Part shown: piece after piece, positions 1-5,521 of the stretch
Numbering within the stretch: the first letter of the stretch is position 1
How the letters are laid out: the number at the start of each line of letters is the position of its first letter
The notes under the pieces: generated by a model
Databases searched by the model: none
What the model saw: the letters and a program-made list of their open reading frames with translations, nothing else
Told to the model about the DNA's origin: nothing
Made by a program: the position numbers and the translations under genes
Source of the DNA: CAZRIT01 sp964600225
GTDB lineage: Bacteria > Bacillota > Clostridia > Christensenellales > CAG-138
Direction of reading: 5' to 3'
DNA: 9,822 nt
Assembly: GCA_964600225.1 (NCBI GenBank)
Contig: CAZRIT010000069.1
Span: 1 to 9,822 of the forward strand

Positions 1-22
1 GCGGCCGAAGCCCATACCTTGG

Positions 23-64
23 GCATTCCGCTGCCCGCCATCCGCAGGATGGCAAGCGGGATGC
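23..64. repeat. long imperfect hairpin in the gene-free left edge
   Basis: The sequence folds back on itself. GCCATCC (37-43) pairs with GGATGGC (47-53) around the loop GCA. CCGCT (28-32) then pairs with AGCGG (55-59), and GCAT (23-26) with ATGC (61-64), with a small internal loop and one T-G wobble. That is about 16 base pairs. A competing small hairpin, GCCCA (10-14) with TGGGC (20-24), overlaps its base. There is no T-run on either side, so it is not an obvious intrinsic terminator. It may be part of a dispersed intergenic palindrome or of a structured RNA extending beyond the window. No coding frame is apparent in 1-178. Confidence 0.5.
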
Positions 65-77
65 GGTGAACCCCGTC

Positions 78-100
78 AAAAACGCCGTTTTTGACGGCGT
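78..100 (-). terminator. intrinsic terminator of the uridine kinase / membrane protein unit
   Basis: Read on the minus strand, ACGCCGT (100-94), loop CAAAA, and ACGGCGT (88-82) form a 7-bp hairpin followed directly by TTTT (81-78), about 80 bases past the stop codon of the gene at 607-179. The U-tract is short. The same bases also lie in a second perfect palindrome, CCGTCAAAAA (73-82) with TTTTTGACGG (88-97), in which the T-run would be paired. The two folds exclude each other, and the second would oppose termination. Confidence 0.55.
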
Positions 101-130
101 CACGCCCGCACGATATGCCGTGCAGGCGTG
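101..130. repeat. hairpin upstream of the terminator
   Basis: CACGCC-C-GCACG (101-112) pairs with CGTGC-A-GGCGTG (119-130), giving 11 base pairs with one mismatch and the loop ATATGC. On the minus-strand transcript it lies just before the terminator at 100-78, about 50 bases after the stop codon at 179. It could act as an RNA 3'-end stabiliser or belong to the same palindromic unit as the hairpin at 23-64. Confidence 0.5.
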
Positions 131-178
131 GGAAACCTTGTCCGAATTACATAAACTGTTCGAGTGCTATCACAAACA

Positions 179-607
179 TCACGAGATCATGGGCTGCACA
201 AAATCGATGGCAAAGCTGCCCGCGTTCCCCGTCAGCCCGTAGCGGTACACCAGATACAGCGTAACCGCCTGTACGATGACGACAATCAACAGCGCCAGCA
301 AACCAGCCCCGCGCGGGAAACGGCGGCGGCCGCGAAACGCGCGAAACGTCAAGCGGTTGACCAGTATGGTCAGTATCAGCGGCAGCAACAGCAAAAGCAG
401 CATCAGCGCCGCGTCCACGATGGCCTTGGACGTGCCCGCTTTCAGCAGCGTCCAGTCAAACTCCATCGCCTTGCCCAGCGCAAACAACCAGAAAAACCCC
501 AGCGCAATGTTGATAAACACCATCACCAGACAGCAGGCAGCCAATCGGCCCCCGCCCCCGCGCGGTTTGCCGTGCATGCCGTCATGGTCGTGCATCGGTT
601 CCTTCAT
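179..607 (-). CDS. small membrane protein, three predicted helices, function unknown
   Basis: A 142-residue protein that I do not recognise. The N-terminus is rich in His, Met and Asp (MHDHDGMHG within residues 5-13), followed by a Gly-rich stretch. Three hydrophobic segments follow at about 22-46, 62-84 and 101-123. A basic loop (RAFRGRRRF, about 89-97) between the second and third would be cytoplasmic by the positive-inside rule. I chose the ATG at 607 because GGGGGAGGG lies about 7 bases before it; an ATG 24 bases further upstream has no such site. The start is 39 bases after the uridine kinase stop on the same strand, so the two are probably co-transcribed. Nothing links the protein to nucleoside metabolism. 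The His/Met-rich start could bind metal, but that is a guess. Confidence 0.75.
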   Translation of the reverse strand: MKEPMHDHDGMHGKPRGGGGRLAACCLVMVFINIALGFFWLFALGKAMEFDWTLLKAGTSKAIVDAALMLLLLLLPLILTILVNRLTFRAFRGRRRFPRGAGLLALLIVVIVQAVTLYLVYRYGLTGNAGSFAIDFVQPMIS

Positions 608-646
608 GACAATCCCTCCCCCATATTGCATAGTTTTGCAGCGGAA

Positions 647-1330
647 TCAATCCGCCTCCGCCTCGATATCCTCGCCACAGGGCGGTTCATCGCCCGCCTT
701 GGCGTCCTCCTCAAAGCGCTCGGCAAGCACCTTGGTGGTCAAATACGCGCTGATGGCGTCGATGGCCATGCGGTTGCGCCCGCCGCGCATGACGGCAAAG
801 TCGGCGTCGTTGATGTAATCGGCAATGTATTGCTCGTACATGGGCTTGACGGTTTCCATATACTGCGCGGCGATGTTATCGATGGTGCGTCCGCGGGATT
901 TGATATCGCGCTTGATGCGGCGCAGCAGGCACACATCCACATCCACATGCATGTACACCTTCAGGGCCATCTTTTCGCACAGTTCCTTATTATAGAAGAT
1001 GTGGATGCCCTCCAGGATGAGCACCTCGGGCGGTTGGATGAGGATATCAGGGCGGTCGGCACGCAGGTGCCTGTCGTAATCGTACCCCTTGGTGGTGATG
1101 GGGCTGCCCGCGGCCAGCGTATCCACATCCTTGATAAGCTCGTCGAATTCGAATATGGACGGCTCGTCAAAGTTCATCTTTGCGCGCTCCTCAAACGGCA
1201 GTTCGGGAAACGTGCGATAATAGCAATCCTGCCCAATGATGACGCAGCTGCACGCCAGAGAATCCTGTATGCGCCTGGCCAGCGTGCTCTTGCCGCTGCC
1301 GCTTGCGCCGCAGATGCCTACCACAATCAT
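647..1330 (-). CDS. udk: uridine kinase (uridine/cytidine monophosphokinase)
   Basis: Phosphorylates uridine and cytidine to UMP and CMP in the cytoplasm, the key pyrimidine salvage step. The 227-residue protein opens with a P-loop, GASGSGKS at residues 8-15. Other family stretches follow: GQDCYY, FDEPSIFEFDEL, the YDYDRH substrate region, the Walker-B-like strand VLILEGIHIF, and RRIKRDIKSRGR, an arginine-rich lid-type segment typical of uridine kinases. After the usual fold there is an acidic C-terminal tail of roughly 25 residues, making the protein slightly longer than the common ~210. The start at 1330 has GGGAGGA about 6 bases upstream. It has its own promoter (1360-1388) and seems to lead a two-gene unit with the membrane protein at 607-179. 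Identification is confident from motifs; phosphoribulokinase is the only close alternative and fits less well. Confidence 0.95.
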   Translation of the reverse strand: MIVVGICGASGSGKSTLARRIQDSLACSCVIIGQDCYYRTFPELPFEERAKMNFDEPSIFEFDELIKDVDTLAAGSPITTKGYDYDRHLRADRPDILIQPPEVLILEGIHIFYNKELCEKMALKVYMHVDVDVCLLRRIKRDIKSRGRTIDNIAAQYMETVKPMYEQYIADYINDADFAVMRGGRNRMAIDAISAYLTTKVLAERFEEDAKAGDEPPCGEDIEAEAD

Positions 1331-1359
1331 GCCGTATCCTCCCGAATGTTGCTGCTTTC

Positions 1360-1388
1360 ATTATACTGCCTCAAGCCGCATGTTTCAA
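1360..1388 (-). promoter_or_regulatory. sigma-A type promoter of uridine kinase
   Basis: On the minus strand, TTGAAA (1388-1383) is followed by a 17-base spacer and a perfect TATAAT (1365-1360). Transcription should start near 1353, giving a leader of about 23 bases that contains the ribosome site. The promoter lies just beyond the candidate terminator of the preceding gene, so uridine kinase is probably transcribed independently. Confidence 0.8.
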
Positions 1389-1406
1389 GCGGCATTGCGG
1401 GCAATC

Positions 1407-1449
1407 AAAAGCGCAGCCCTCGGGCGGAAAACCGTGCCCTCCTGCTGCG
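1407..1449 (-). terminator. candidate terminator of the Thr/Pro-repeat protein gene
   Basis: On the minus strand, CGCAGC (1449-1444) pairs with GCTGCG (1417-1412). Inside it GGG and CGG pair with CCG and CCC around a TTTT loop (1439-1422, with a two-base bulge). After one C comes TTTT (1410-1407). It begins about 36 bases past the stop codon at 1485 and sits before the uridine kinase promoter. The stem is interrupted and the T-run short, so the call is tentative. Confidence 0.4.
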
Positions 1450-1484
1450 TTGCGTTTGATCCTTATGCACTTGTTGCTGCACGT

Positions 1485-1901
1485 TTAGCCGTTCCAGCCC
1501 ACGGGTGTGGCGGTGGCGTCCACGGGGATGGGCGTGGCCGTCGGCACGGGCGTGGCGGTGGCGGTTAGAATGATGGGCGTGGCCGTGGGCACGGGCGTCG
1601 GGGTGAAATACCCCTCGGGGAACGCGTTGCTGCCCGGTTTTTCGGTTGCGTGCGGGGTCACGCCCTCTCTAAGCAGGTTGGCGCCCTGATCCAGCAGCGA
1701 CGCAGCGTCGTCGGCAATGCCCGTTTCGCTCATAAACAGGTATATTTCATCCCACGCCTGCTTGCCGAGCACGCGCAAAGAACTGACAAGGCGATCCACC
1801 TTGCCCGTCAACAAATCCTTGGTATCCAGGTAGCACAGCACCGCCGAAAGCAGCACCAGCAGCACCACCAGAAATCCGATCAGCCGAAAGATAAATTTCA
1901 T
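1485..1901 (-). CDS. membrane-anchored protein with Thr/Pro-repeat tail, unknown function
   Basis: A 138-residue protein. It has a single N-terminal hydrophobic helix (about residues 4-25) flanked by basic residues, with no lipobox Cys; the Cys at 23 lies inside the helix. A mixed helical region of about 60 residues follows, and then a low-complexity Thr/Pro/Ala/Val tail from about residue 99 to the end. In the tail a 15-residue unit starting TPVPTATPI occurs twice, followed by a partial third copy. The likely topology is a cytoplasmic stub, a membrane anchor and an extracellular stalk, but no catalytic domain is visible. The start at 1901 is set by GGAGGG 8 bases upstream; an earlier in-frame ATG at 1949 lies upstream of the probable -10 element and lacks a ribosome site. 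I do not recognise the family. Confidence 0.75.
   Translation of the reverse strand: MKFIFRLIGFLVVLLVLLSAVLCYLDTKDLLTGKVDRLVSSLRVLGKQAWDEIYLFMSETGIADDAASLLDQGANLLREGVTPHATEKPGSNAFPEGYFTPTPVPTATPIILTATATPVPTATPIPVDATATPVGWNG
1527..1598. repeat. 45-base direct repeat encoding the Thr/Pro tail
   Basis: The 27-base stretches at 1527-1553 and 1572-1598 are identical except for one base (C or G at the sixteenth position) and start 45 bases apart, in frame with the 15-residue protein repeat. A shorter, degenerate third copy follows toward 1501. Such near-identical in-frame repeats can gain or lose units and change the length of the extracellular tail. Confidence 0.75.
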
Positions 1902-1928
1902 GCTTGATTCCCTCCGTATAACACCCTC

Positions 1929-1959
1929 ATTATATCGGAGAACAGCCATACACGCTGTT
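1929..1959 (-). promoter_or_regulatory. putative promoter with an inverted repeat at the -35 position
   Basis: A perfect TATAAT lies at 1934-1929 on the minus strand, 28 bases before the start codon at 1901. No good -35 hexamer lies 16-18 bases upstream. Instead, AACAGC (1941-1946) and GCTGTT (1954-1959), separated by 7 bases, form a dyad covering that position, just after the thiI stop codon. The dyad could be an operator or, as RNA, a hairpin behind thiI. I know of no regulator with this exact site. Confidence 0.45.
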
Positions 1960-1973
1960 AAGTTTGTGTAAAC

Positions 1974-3170
1974 TCACCCGCGCACGCGCACGAGCTCCGT
2001 TTTTTCGATGGCCGCGTCGATCAGCGGCCCAAAGTCCACCGCCGCCTCGCTCGCCCTGAGCGTTTCCAGTTTGGGCTTGGTGACGGGGTGCTGCGGCACA
2101 AACACTGTGCAGCAGTCCTCAAACGGCAGTATCGACGTTTCAAACGAGCCAATCGCCTTGGCGCGCTCCACAATCTCCTCTTTGTCAAAGCCGATCAGCG
2201 GCCGAAACACGGGGATGGTCACCGCATCGCCCGTGACCGTCAGGCTTTCGATGGTCTGGCTGGCCACCTGGCCGATGGCCTCGCCCGTAATCAGGCACTG
2301 CGCGGCGCAGCGGTTGGCCAGCATCTCGGCAATGCGCATCATCTGGCGGCGCAGCAGGATGGTGGTCTCGCTGCGCGGACAGCGATCGTAGATGGTGAGC
2401 TGGATATCGGTAAACGGCACCAGGTACAGGTCGATATCGCCCGCAAAGCCCGCGATGATCCCGGTCAGGTCCACCACCTTGTCGCGCGCGCGCTCGCTCG
2501 TATACGGATAGCTGTAAAAGTGCACGGCGGACAGCCGCACGCCGCGCTTGGCAATCATATACCCCGCCACGGGGCTGTCAATGCCGCCCGATATCAACAG
2601 CATGCCGTGCCCGTTGCAGCCCACGGGCATGCCGCCGACAGCAAGACGCTCCTCGGCAAACACGAACGTTTTGTTTTGACGCACCTCCACGCCCACCATC
2701 ATCTCGGGATGATGCACATCCACGCCAAGCGTTGGGAACCGCTCCAGCAGCAGCCCGCCCATCTCGCGGCAGATATCCGCGGAGCGCATGGGGAAACGCT
2801 TGTCCGCGCGGCGCGCCATCACCTTAAAGGTGCGGTGCGGCACGCCGTCGATGGCCATGGCGACCAGTCGGTACGCAGCCTCCACAATACTTTCCCACTC
2901 CTTGGGCACGGCCAGCGCGGGGCTGACGGAATGGATGCCGAATACGCGCGTGAGCCTGTCGGCCGCCGCGTCCAGCCCCTCCGTCGGCACGCCGAATACG
3001 AATACGCGCCCCTGCTCGCGCACCACGCGCACGCGCGTCGGCAGCAGCGCCTGCGCAATGCGCTCGGCAAGCATGCGTTCAAAATACGGGCGGTTGAGGC
3101 CCTTGAGGTGGATTTCCGCATAGCGGACCAGCAGCACCGATTCCATGGTGGATACCGAATTTGTTTCCAT
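1974..3170 (-). CDS. thiI: ThiI, tRNA 4-thiouridine synthase / sulfurtransferase, rhodanese-less form
   Basis: Uses ATP to adenylate U8 of tRNA and inserts sulfur delivered as a persulfide, giving 4-thiouridine. In many bacteria ThiI also supplies sulfur for the thiamine thiazole. The 398-residue protein has the N-terminal ferredoxin-like region, a THUMP domain (about residues 60-165) and the PP-loop ATPase with SGGIDSP at 194-200. Further family stretches are GEAIGQVASQT (296-306) and a Cys pair (C353-C354) near the position of the E. coli active-site Cys344. It ends there, without the C-terminal rhodanese domain of E. coli ThiI; this matches the Bacillus-type enzyme and is not a truncation. 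The start at 3170 has AGGAG 10 bases upstream; a Met eight codons later lacks a comparable site. The gene follows the cysteine desulfurase by 44 bases, and NifZ-ThiI pairs of this kind are known in Firmicutes. Confidence 0.95.
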   Translation of the reverse strand: METNSVSTMESVLLVRYAEIHLKGLNRPYFERMLAERIAQALLPTRVRVVREQGRVFVFGVPTEGLDAAADRLTRVFGIHSVSPALAVPKEWESIVEAAYRLVAMAIDGVPHRTFKVMARRADKRFPMRSADICREMGGLLLERFPTLGVDVHHPEMMVGVEVRQNKTFVFAEERLAVGGMPVGCNGHGMLLISGGIDSPVAGYMIAKRGVRLSAVHFYSYPYTSERARDKVVDLTGIIAGFAGDIDLYLVPFTDIQLTIYDRCPRSETTILLRRQMMRIAEMLANRCAAQCLITGEAIGQVASQTIESLTVTGDAVTIPVFRPLIGFDKEEIVERAKAIGSFETSILPFEDCCTVFVPQHPVTKPKLETLRASEAAVDFGPLIDAAIEKTELVRVRG

Positions 3171-3209
3171 CGTTTTCCGACTCCTGTTCGTTCAGTCAGG
3201 CAGCGTTTG

Positions 3210-3235
3210 CGCCGCTATCTTCTTTTGTAGCGGCG
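3210..3235 (-). repeat. hairpin at the desulfurase-thiI junction
   Basis: CGCCGCTA (3210-3217) and TAGCGGCG (3228-3235) are perfect inverted repeats with a 10-base loop. The hairpin overlaps the last codons and the TAG stop of the desulfurase gene. No T-run follows on the minus strand, so it is unlikely to be a terminator. It may mark an RNA processing site or tune the ratio of the two partners. Confidence 0.45.
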
Positions 3236-4360
3236 AAAAAACGCCACAAGTTCCTTTACATGCGCCGCCGCCTCGTCCATTTCGGCCACCGTATTGAACG
3301 GGCAAAGGCTGAAGCGGATGGCTCCCTCCTGCCGTTCCCCCGTGATGCCCATGGCGCCCAGAATGCGGTTTTTGCCCTTCTTTCGCGCAGAGCACGCGGA
3401 ACCCGCGGACACATACACGTTTCGCTCCGAAAGCGCGTTGAGCAGCGTCTCGCTGCGCACGCCCGGGAACGATATGTTGAGGATATGCCGCGCCCCCGCC
3501 TCCACGCTCGGGCCGTTGGTGCAGGCGTCGGGCACGGTGAGCAGGCTCTCCGCCAGACGCCGCTTGCAGGCAAGCATGTTGGCAAGCCATTCCTCCTGAT
3601 GCATCCGATACGCCGAAAGCGCCGCGTCCATGCCCACAATGCCCGGCACGTTGGTGGTGCCCGAGCGCAGCGCGCGCTCCTGCCCGCCGCCGATGAGGCC
3701 GTGGGTAAAGCGGGTGCCGCTGCGGATCATCAGCGCGCCCACGCCCTTGGGCGCATGGAACTTGTGGGCGCTGACGGTATACATATCGCACGGCACCTTG
3801 GAAAAGGGCAGCTTGCACAGCGCCTGCACGCCGTCCACATGGAATACCGCGTTTGGGGAAATGCGGCGGATGGCCGCGCCTGCCGCGGCAATATCGGTGA
3901 TGGCCCCCGTTTCGTTGTTGACATGCATCAATGAGACCAACGCCGTATCGGGCGTCAGCGCGCCAAGCAATCCATCCAACGACGCCGCGCCGACCGCGTC
4001 CGTTTTCAGGTACACAACCTCCGTATCGGGCCGATTCTCCAATGAGCGGAACACCTCGTACACCGAGGGGTGCTCCGTCATGCAGGTGATGACGCGGCGC
4101 TTGCCGCGCACGTTCTCCAGCGCGCCGAATATGGCGGTGTTGTTGGATTCCGTACCGCCCGATGTATAGATAACCTCCTCGGCGGATGCGCCCATGGCCT
4201 CGCCCAGCCGCGCGCGGCAGGCATTGACCGTGCGCTCGGCGGACGTGGCGGGCGCATACGCGCCTGCGGGGTTATAAAACGTTTCCGTCATGGCCGCATA
4301 CGCTGCGTCCGCCGCCGCGGGCAGCACGCGCGTTGTGGCGCTGTTATCCAAATATATCAT
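3215..4360 (-). CDS. nifZ: cysteine desulfurase, NifZ/IscS-like, partner of ThiI
   Basis: A PLP enzyme that takes sulfur from L-cysteine, leaves alanine and holds the sulfur as a protein persulfide. The 381-residue protein starts with YLDNSATT, typical of the class-V aminotransferase fold. Visible key residues are H97 (TEHPS), N149 (NNETG), D176 (HVDG), the PLP lysine K200 in SAHK, GGGQERALRSGT (224-235) and the catalytic cysteine C323 in YVSAGSACSA. The C-terminus is short, without an IscS-type extension for scaffold binding. The start at 4360 has GGAG 8 bases upstream; the frame is open further upstream but has no ribosome site and runs through the promoter. Its place directly ahead of thiI, and no iscU or other Fe-S genes in view, make thiolation by ThiI its likely main role. 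A general IscS function cannot be excluded. Confidence 0.92.
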   Translation of the reverse strand: MIYLDNSATTRVLPAAADAAYAAMTETFYNPAGAYAPATSAERTVNACRARLGEAMGASAEEVIYTSGGTESNNTAIFGALENVRGKRRVITCMTEHPSVYEVFRSLENRPDTEVVYLKTDAVGAASLDGLLGALTPDTALVSLMHVNNETGAITDIAAAGAAIRRISPNAVFHVDGVQALCKLPFSKVPCDMYTVSAHKFHAPKGVGALMIRSGTRFTHGLIGGGQERALRSGTTNVPGIVGMDAALSAYRMHQEEWLANMLACKRRLAESLLTVPDACTNGPSVEAGARHILNISFPGVRSETLLNALSERNVYVSAGSACSARKKGKNRILGAMGITGERQEGAIRFSLCPFNTVAEMDEAAAHVKELVAFFRRYKRR

Positions 4361-4384
4361 ACTATCATCTCCGATTCGGTTTCT

Positions 4385-4413
4385 ATTGTACCATATGCCG
4401 CATCGATCGGAAA
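4385..4413 (-). promoter_or_regulatory. extended -10 promoter of the desulfurase-thiI operon
   Basis: On the minus strand TGG precedes TACAAT (4390-4385), a TGn extended -10 element. The hexamer 17 bases upstream, TTTCCG (4413-4408), is a weak -35, which the extended element can compensate. The predicted start near 4378 leaves a leader of about 18 bases. The promoter lies in the 65-base gap after the small cysteine-rich gene, so the operon may be fed both by this promoter and by read-through from upstream. Confidence 0.65.
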
Positions 4414-4425
4414 CGACCGCATCGG

Positions 4426-4665
4426 TCAATCCTCCCACTCGTGTCCATCGGGCAGGGGAACGCCCGCGTCCGCCGTCTCCAACGCATCGTCATAGCGGGC
4501 GCGCGCACGGACCGCGTCGGCCAGCGCCTCCCTGCTCAACGGGGCCTGCGCCGTGCCCAGGCACGCATTGCAGGTGGTAAAGCAAACGGGGCAGATGCAG
4601 CGGCTGAACAGCCCCTTTTCATCCTGCACCATGTATTCGCCGCAGTTTTGGCAGGTACAACGCAT
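4426..4665 (-). CDS. small eight-cysteine, zinc-ribbon-like protein
   Basis: A 79-residue protein of unknown function. Eight cysteines lie in the first 35 residues (positions 3, 5, 8, 23, 25, 28, 32 and 35), in CxCxxC and CxCxxCxxxCxxC clusters that suggest binding of one or two zinc ions or possibly an Fe-S centre. The remaining half is helical and acidic, with an Ala/Arg/Asp-rich segment and the ending GHEWED. I chose the ATG at 4665 because AAGGAG lies 6 bases upstream. An in-frame ATG at 4725 would add 20 residues but has no ribosome site. The gene precedes the cysteine desulfurase by 65 bases on the same strand, so a link with sulfur transfer is possible but unproven. No convincing promoter is visible upstream on the minus strand. 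Confidence 0.7.
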   Translation of the reverse strand: MRCTCQNCGEYMVQDEKGLFSRCICPVCFTTCNACLGTAQAPLSREALADAVRARARYDDALETADAGVPLPDGHEWED

Positions 4666-4759
4666 GCCCGGCTCCTTTCCGTCCGCGGCCAAAGCGGCAG
4701 GCTTCGGCACGGTACCCGTTTCCATGTCTCGAATCGATGGAATTCGGCAATCGAAGGGC

Positions 4760-4788
4760 TTTCTATCGCCCGCCGACTATGCTATAAT
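4760..4788 (+). promoter_or_regulatory. extended -10 promoter of the peptidoglycan-binding-like gene
   Basis: TGC immediately precedes a perfect TATAAT (4783-4788), a TGn extended -10. TTTCTA (4760-4765) is a weak -35 at a 17-base spacing. Transcription should begin at about 4795-4798, and the gene's ATG is at 4798, so the message would be leaderless or carry only one to three extra bases. Confidence 0.7.
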
Positions 4789-4797
4789 CGAACCGAC

Positions 4798-5463
4798 ATG
4801 AAACGGTTTTTATTGTGCGCAATGCTGCTGGCTGTATCGCTGTGCTTGCCCCCGTCGGCGCTGGCCGAGGAGGCGCTTTCGTCCGATGCGCTGCTGCGCC
4901 AACAGCTTCGGCTGAGCGACCTTGGCTATTATACCACATCCGTCACGGGCCGCAACGATGCATTGTACGAAAACGCGCTTTCCGCGTTCCAAGCGGAAAA
5001 CGCTTTGGATACATCGGTCTTTGCCCGCGACGCCGCAGCAAGCGCCTACCAATACGCCGCGCGCACGGATTTGACGATGCTGTTCGGCATGCCGGGCGAG
5101 TGGAGCCAAATTGAGGAGCTGCTGACCGAGGGCTCCGCCTACGCCGTCACCTCCCGCGTTTCGGGCGTGGCATTTCAGATGACGTATCTGGGCGGCGGCG
5201 CGCACGCGCACTTTGCGCCCGCGGCGGACTGGGACGCTCAAACGCTCGTCGGCCAGTTTGGCGGGCTGGATCGCCTTGCTCCGCTGCCCATCGTCCTTTC
5301 CGTCGACGGCACGCGCGTTTCCGCCTCGTTAAGCGGCCGCAAGCGCACTTTGGCGGACGGCGGCTCGGCCTATTGCGTCTATTTTTCGGGGGCCGCGTCC
5401 ACATTCGGCGGTCTGGAGGATCAACTGCATCTGGTTGCGCTCGACCTTGCCGACGGCGATTGA
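4798..5463 (+). CDS. secreted protein with peptidoglycan-binding-like domain
   Basis: A 221-residue protein with a clear signal peptide: KR at the N-terminus, a hydrophobic core, and probable cleavage after ALA at residue 23. Residues about 29-82 read like a PG_binding_1 repeat (LRLSDLGYYTTSVTGR...ENALSAFQ), a fold that usually binds cell-wall peptidoglycan. The second half (about 105-215) resembles, from memory, a domain that follows such repeats in clostridial secreted proteins (a SGVAFQ...HAHFAP segment, then DGTRVSASLSG). The match is partial and I assign no activity. No ribosome site precedes the ATG at 4798, and the promoter ends 9 bases before it. The next Met, at 4822, has no site either. 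The EIIC-EAL gene follows after 58 bases without a promoter of its own that I can see, so the two probably form an operon. Confidence 0.8.
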   Translation: MKRFLLCAMLLAVSLCLPPSALAEEALSSDALLRQQLRLSDLGYYTTSVTGRNDALYENALSAFQAENALDTSVFARDAAASAYQYAARTDLTMLFGMPGEWSQIEELLTEGSAYAVTSRVSGVAFQMTYLGGGAHAHFAPAADWDAQTLVGQFGGLDRLAPLPIVLSVDGTRVSASLSGRKRTLADGGSAYCVYFSGAASTFGGLEDQLHLVALDLADGD

Positions 5464-5521
5464 CCGCCCGCGCCAAGCCGCGTCTTCCCACCCATTCCAT
5501 CCCGCGGAGGTATCCACACAT

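Noticed and set aside
164..1459. Long open frame on the plus strand opposite uridine kinase
   Set aside because: It is low-complexity (Gln, Arg, His and Ala rich) and runs antisense to a gene with clear motifs, which is a common shadow effect in GC-rich DNA.
1974..3170. ThiI truncated at the C-terminus
   Set aside because: It lacks the rhodanese domain of E. coli ThiI, but the rhodanese-less form is normal in Bacillus-type organisms and the PP-loop domain is complete.
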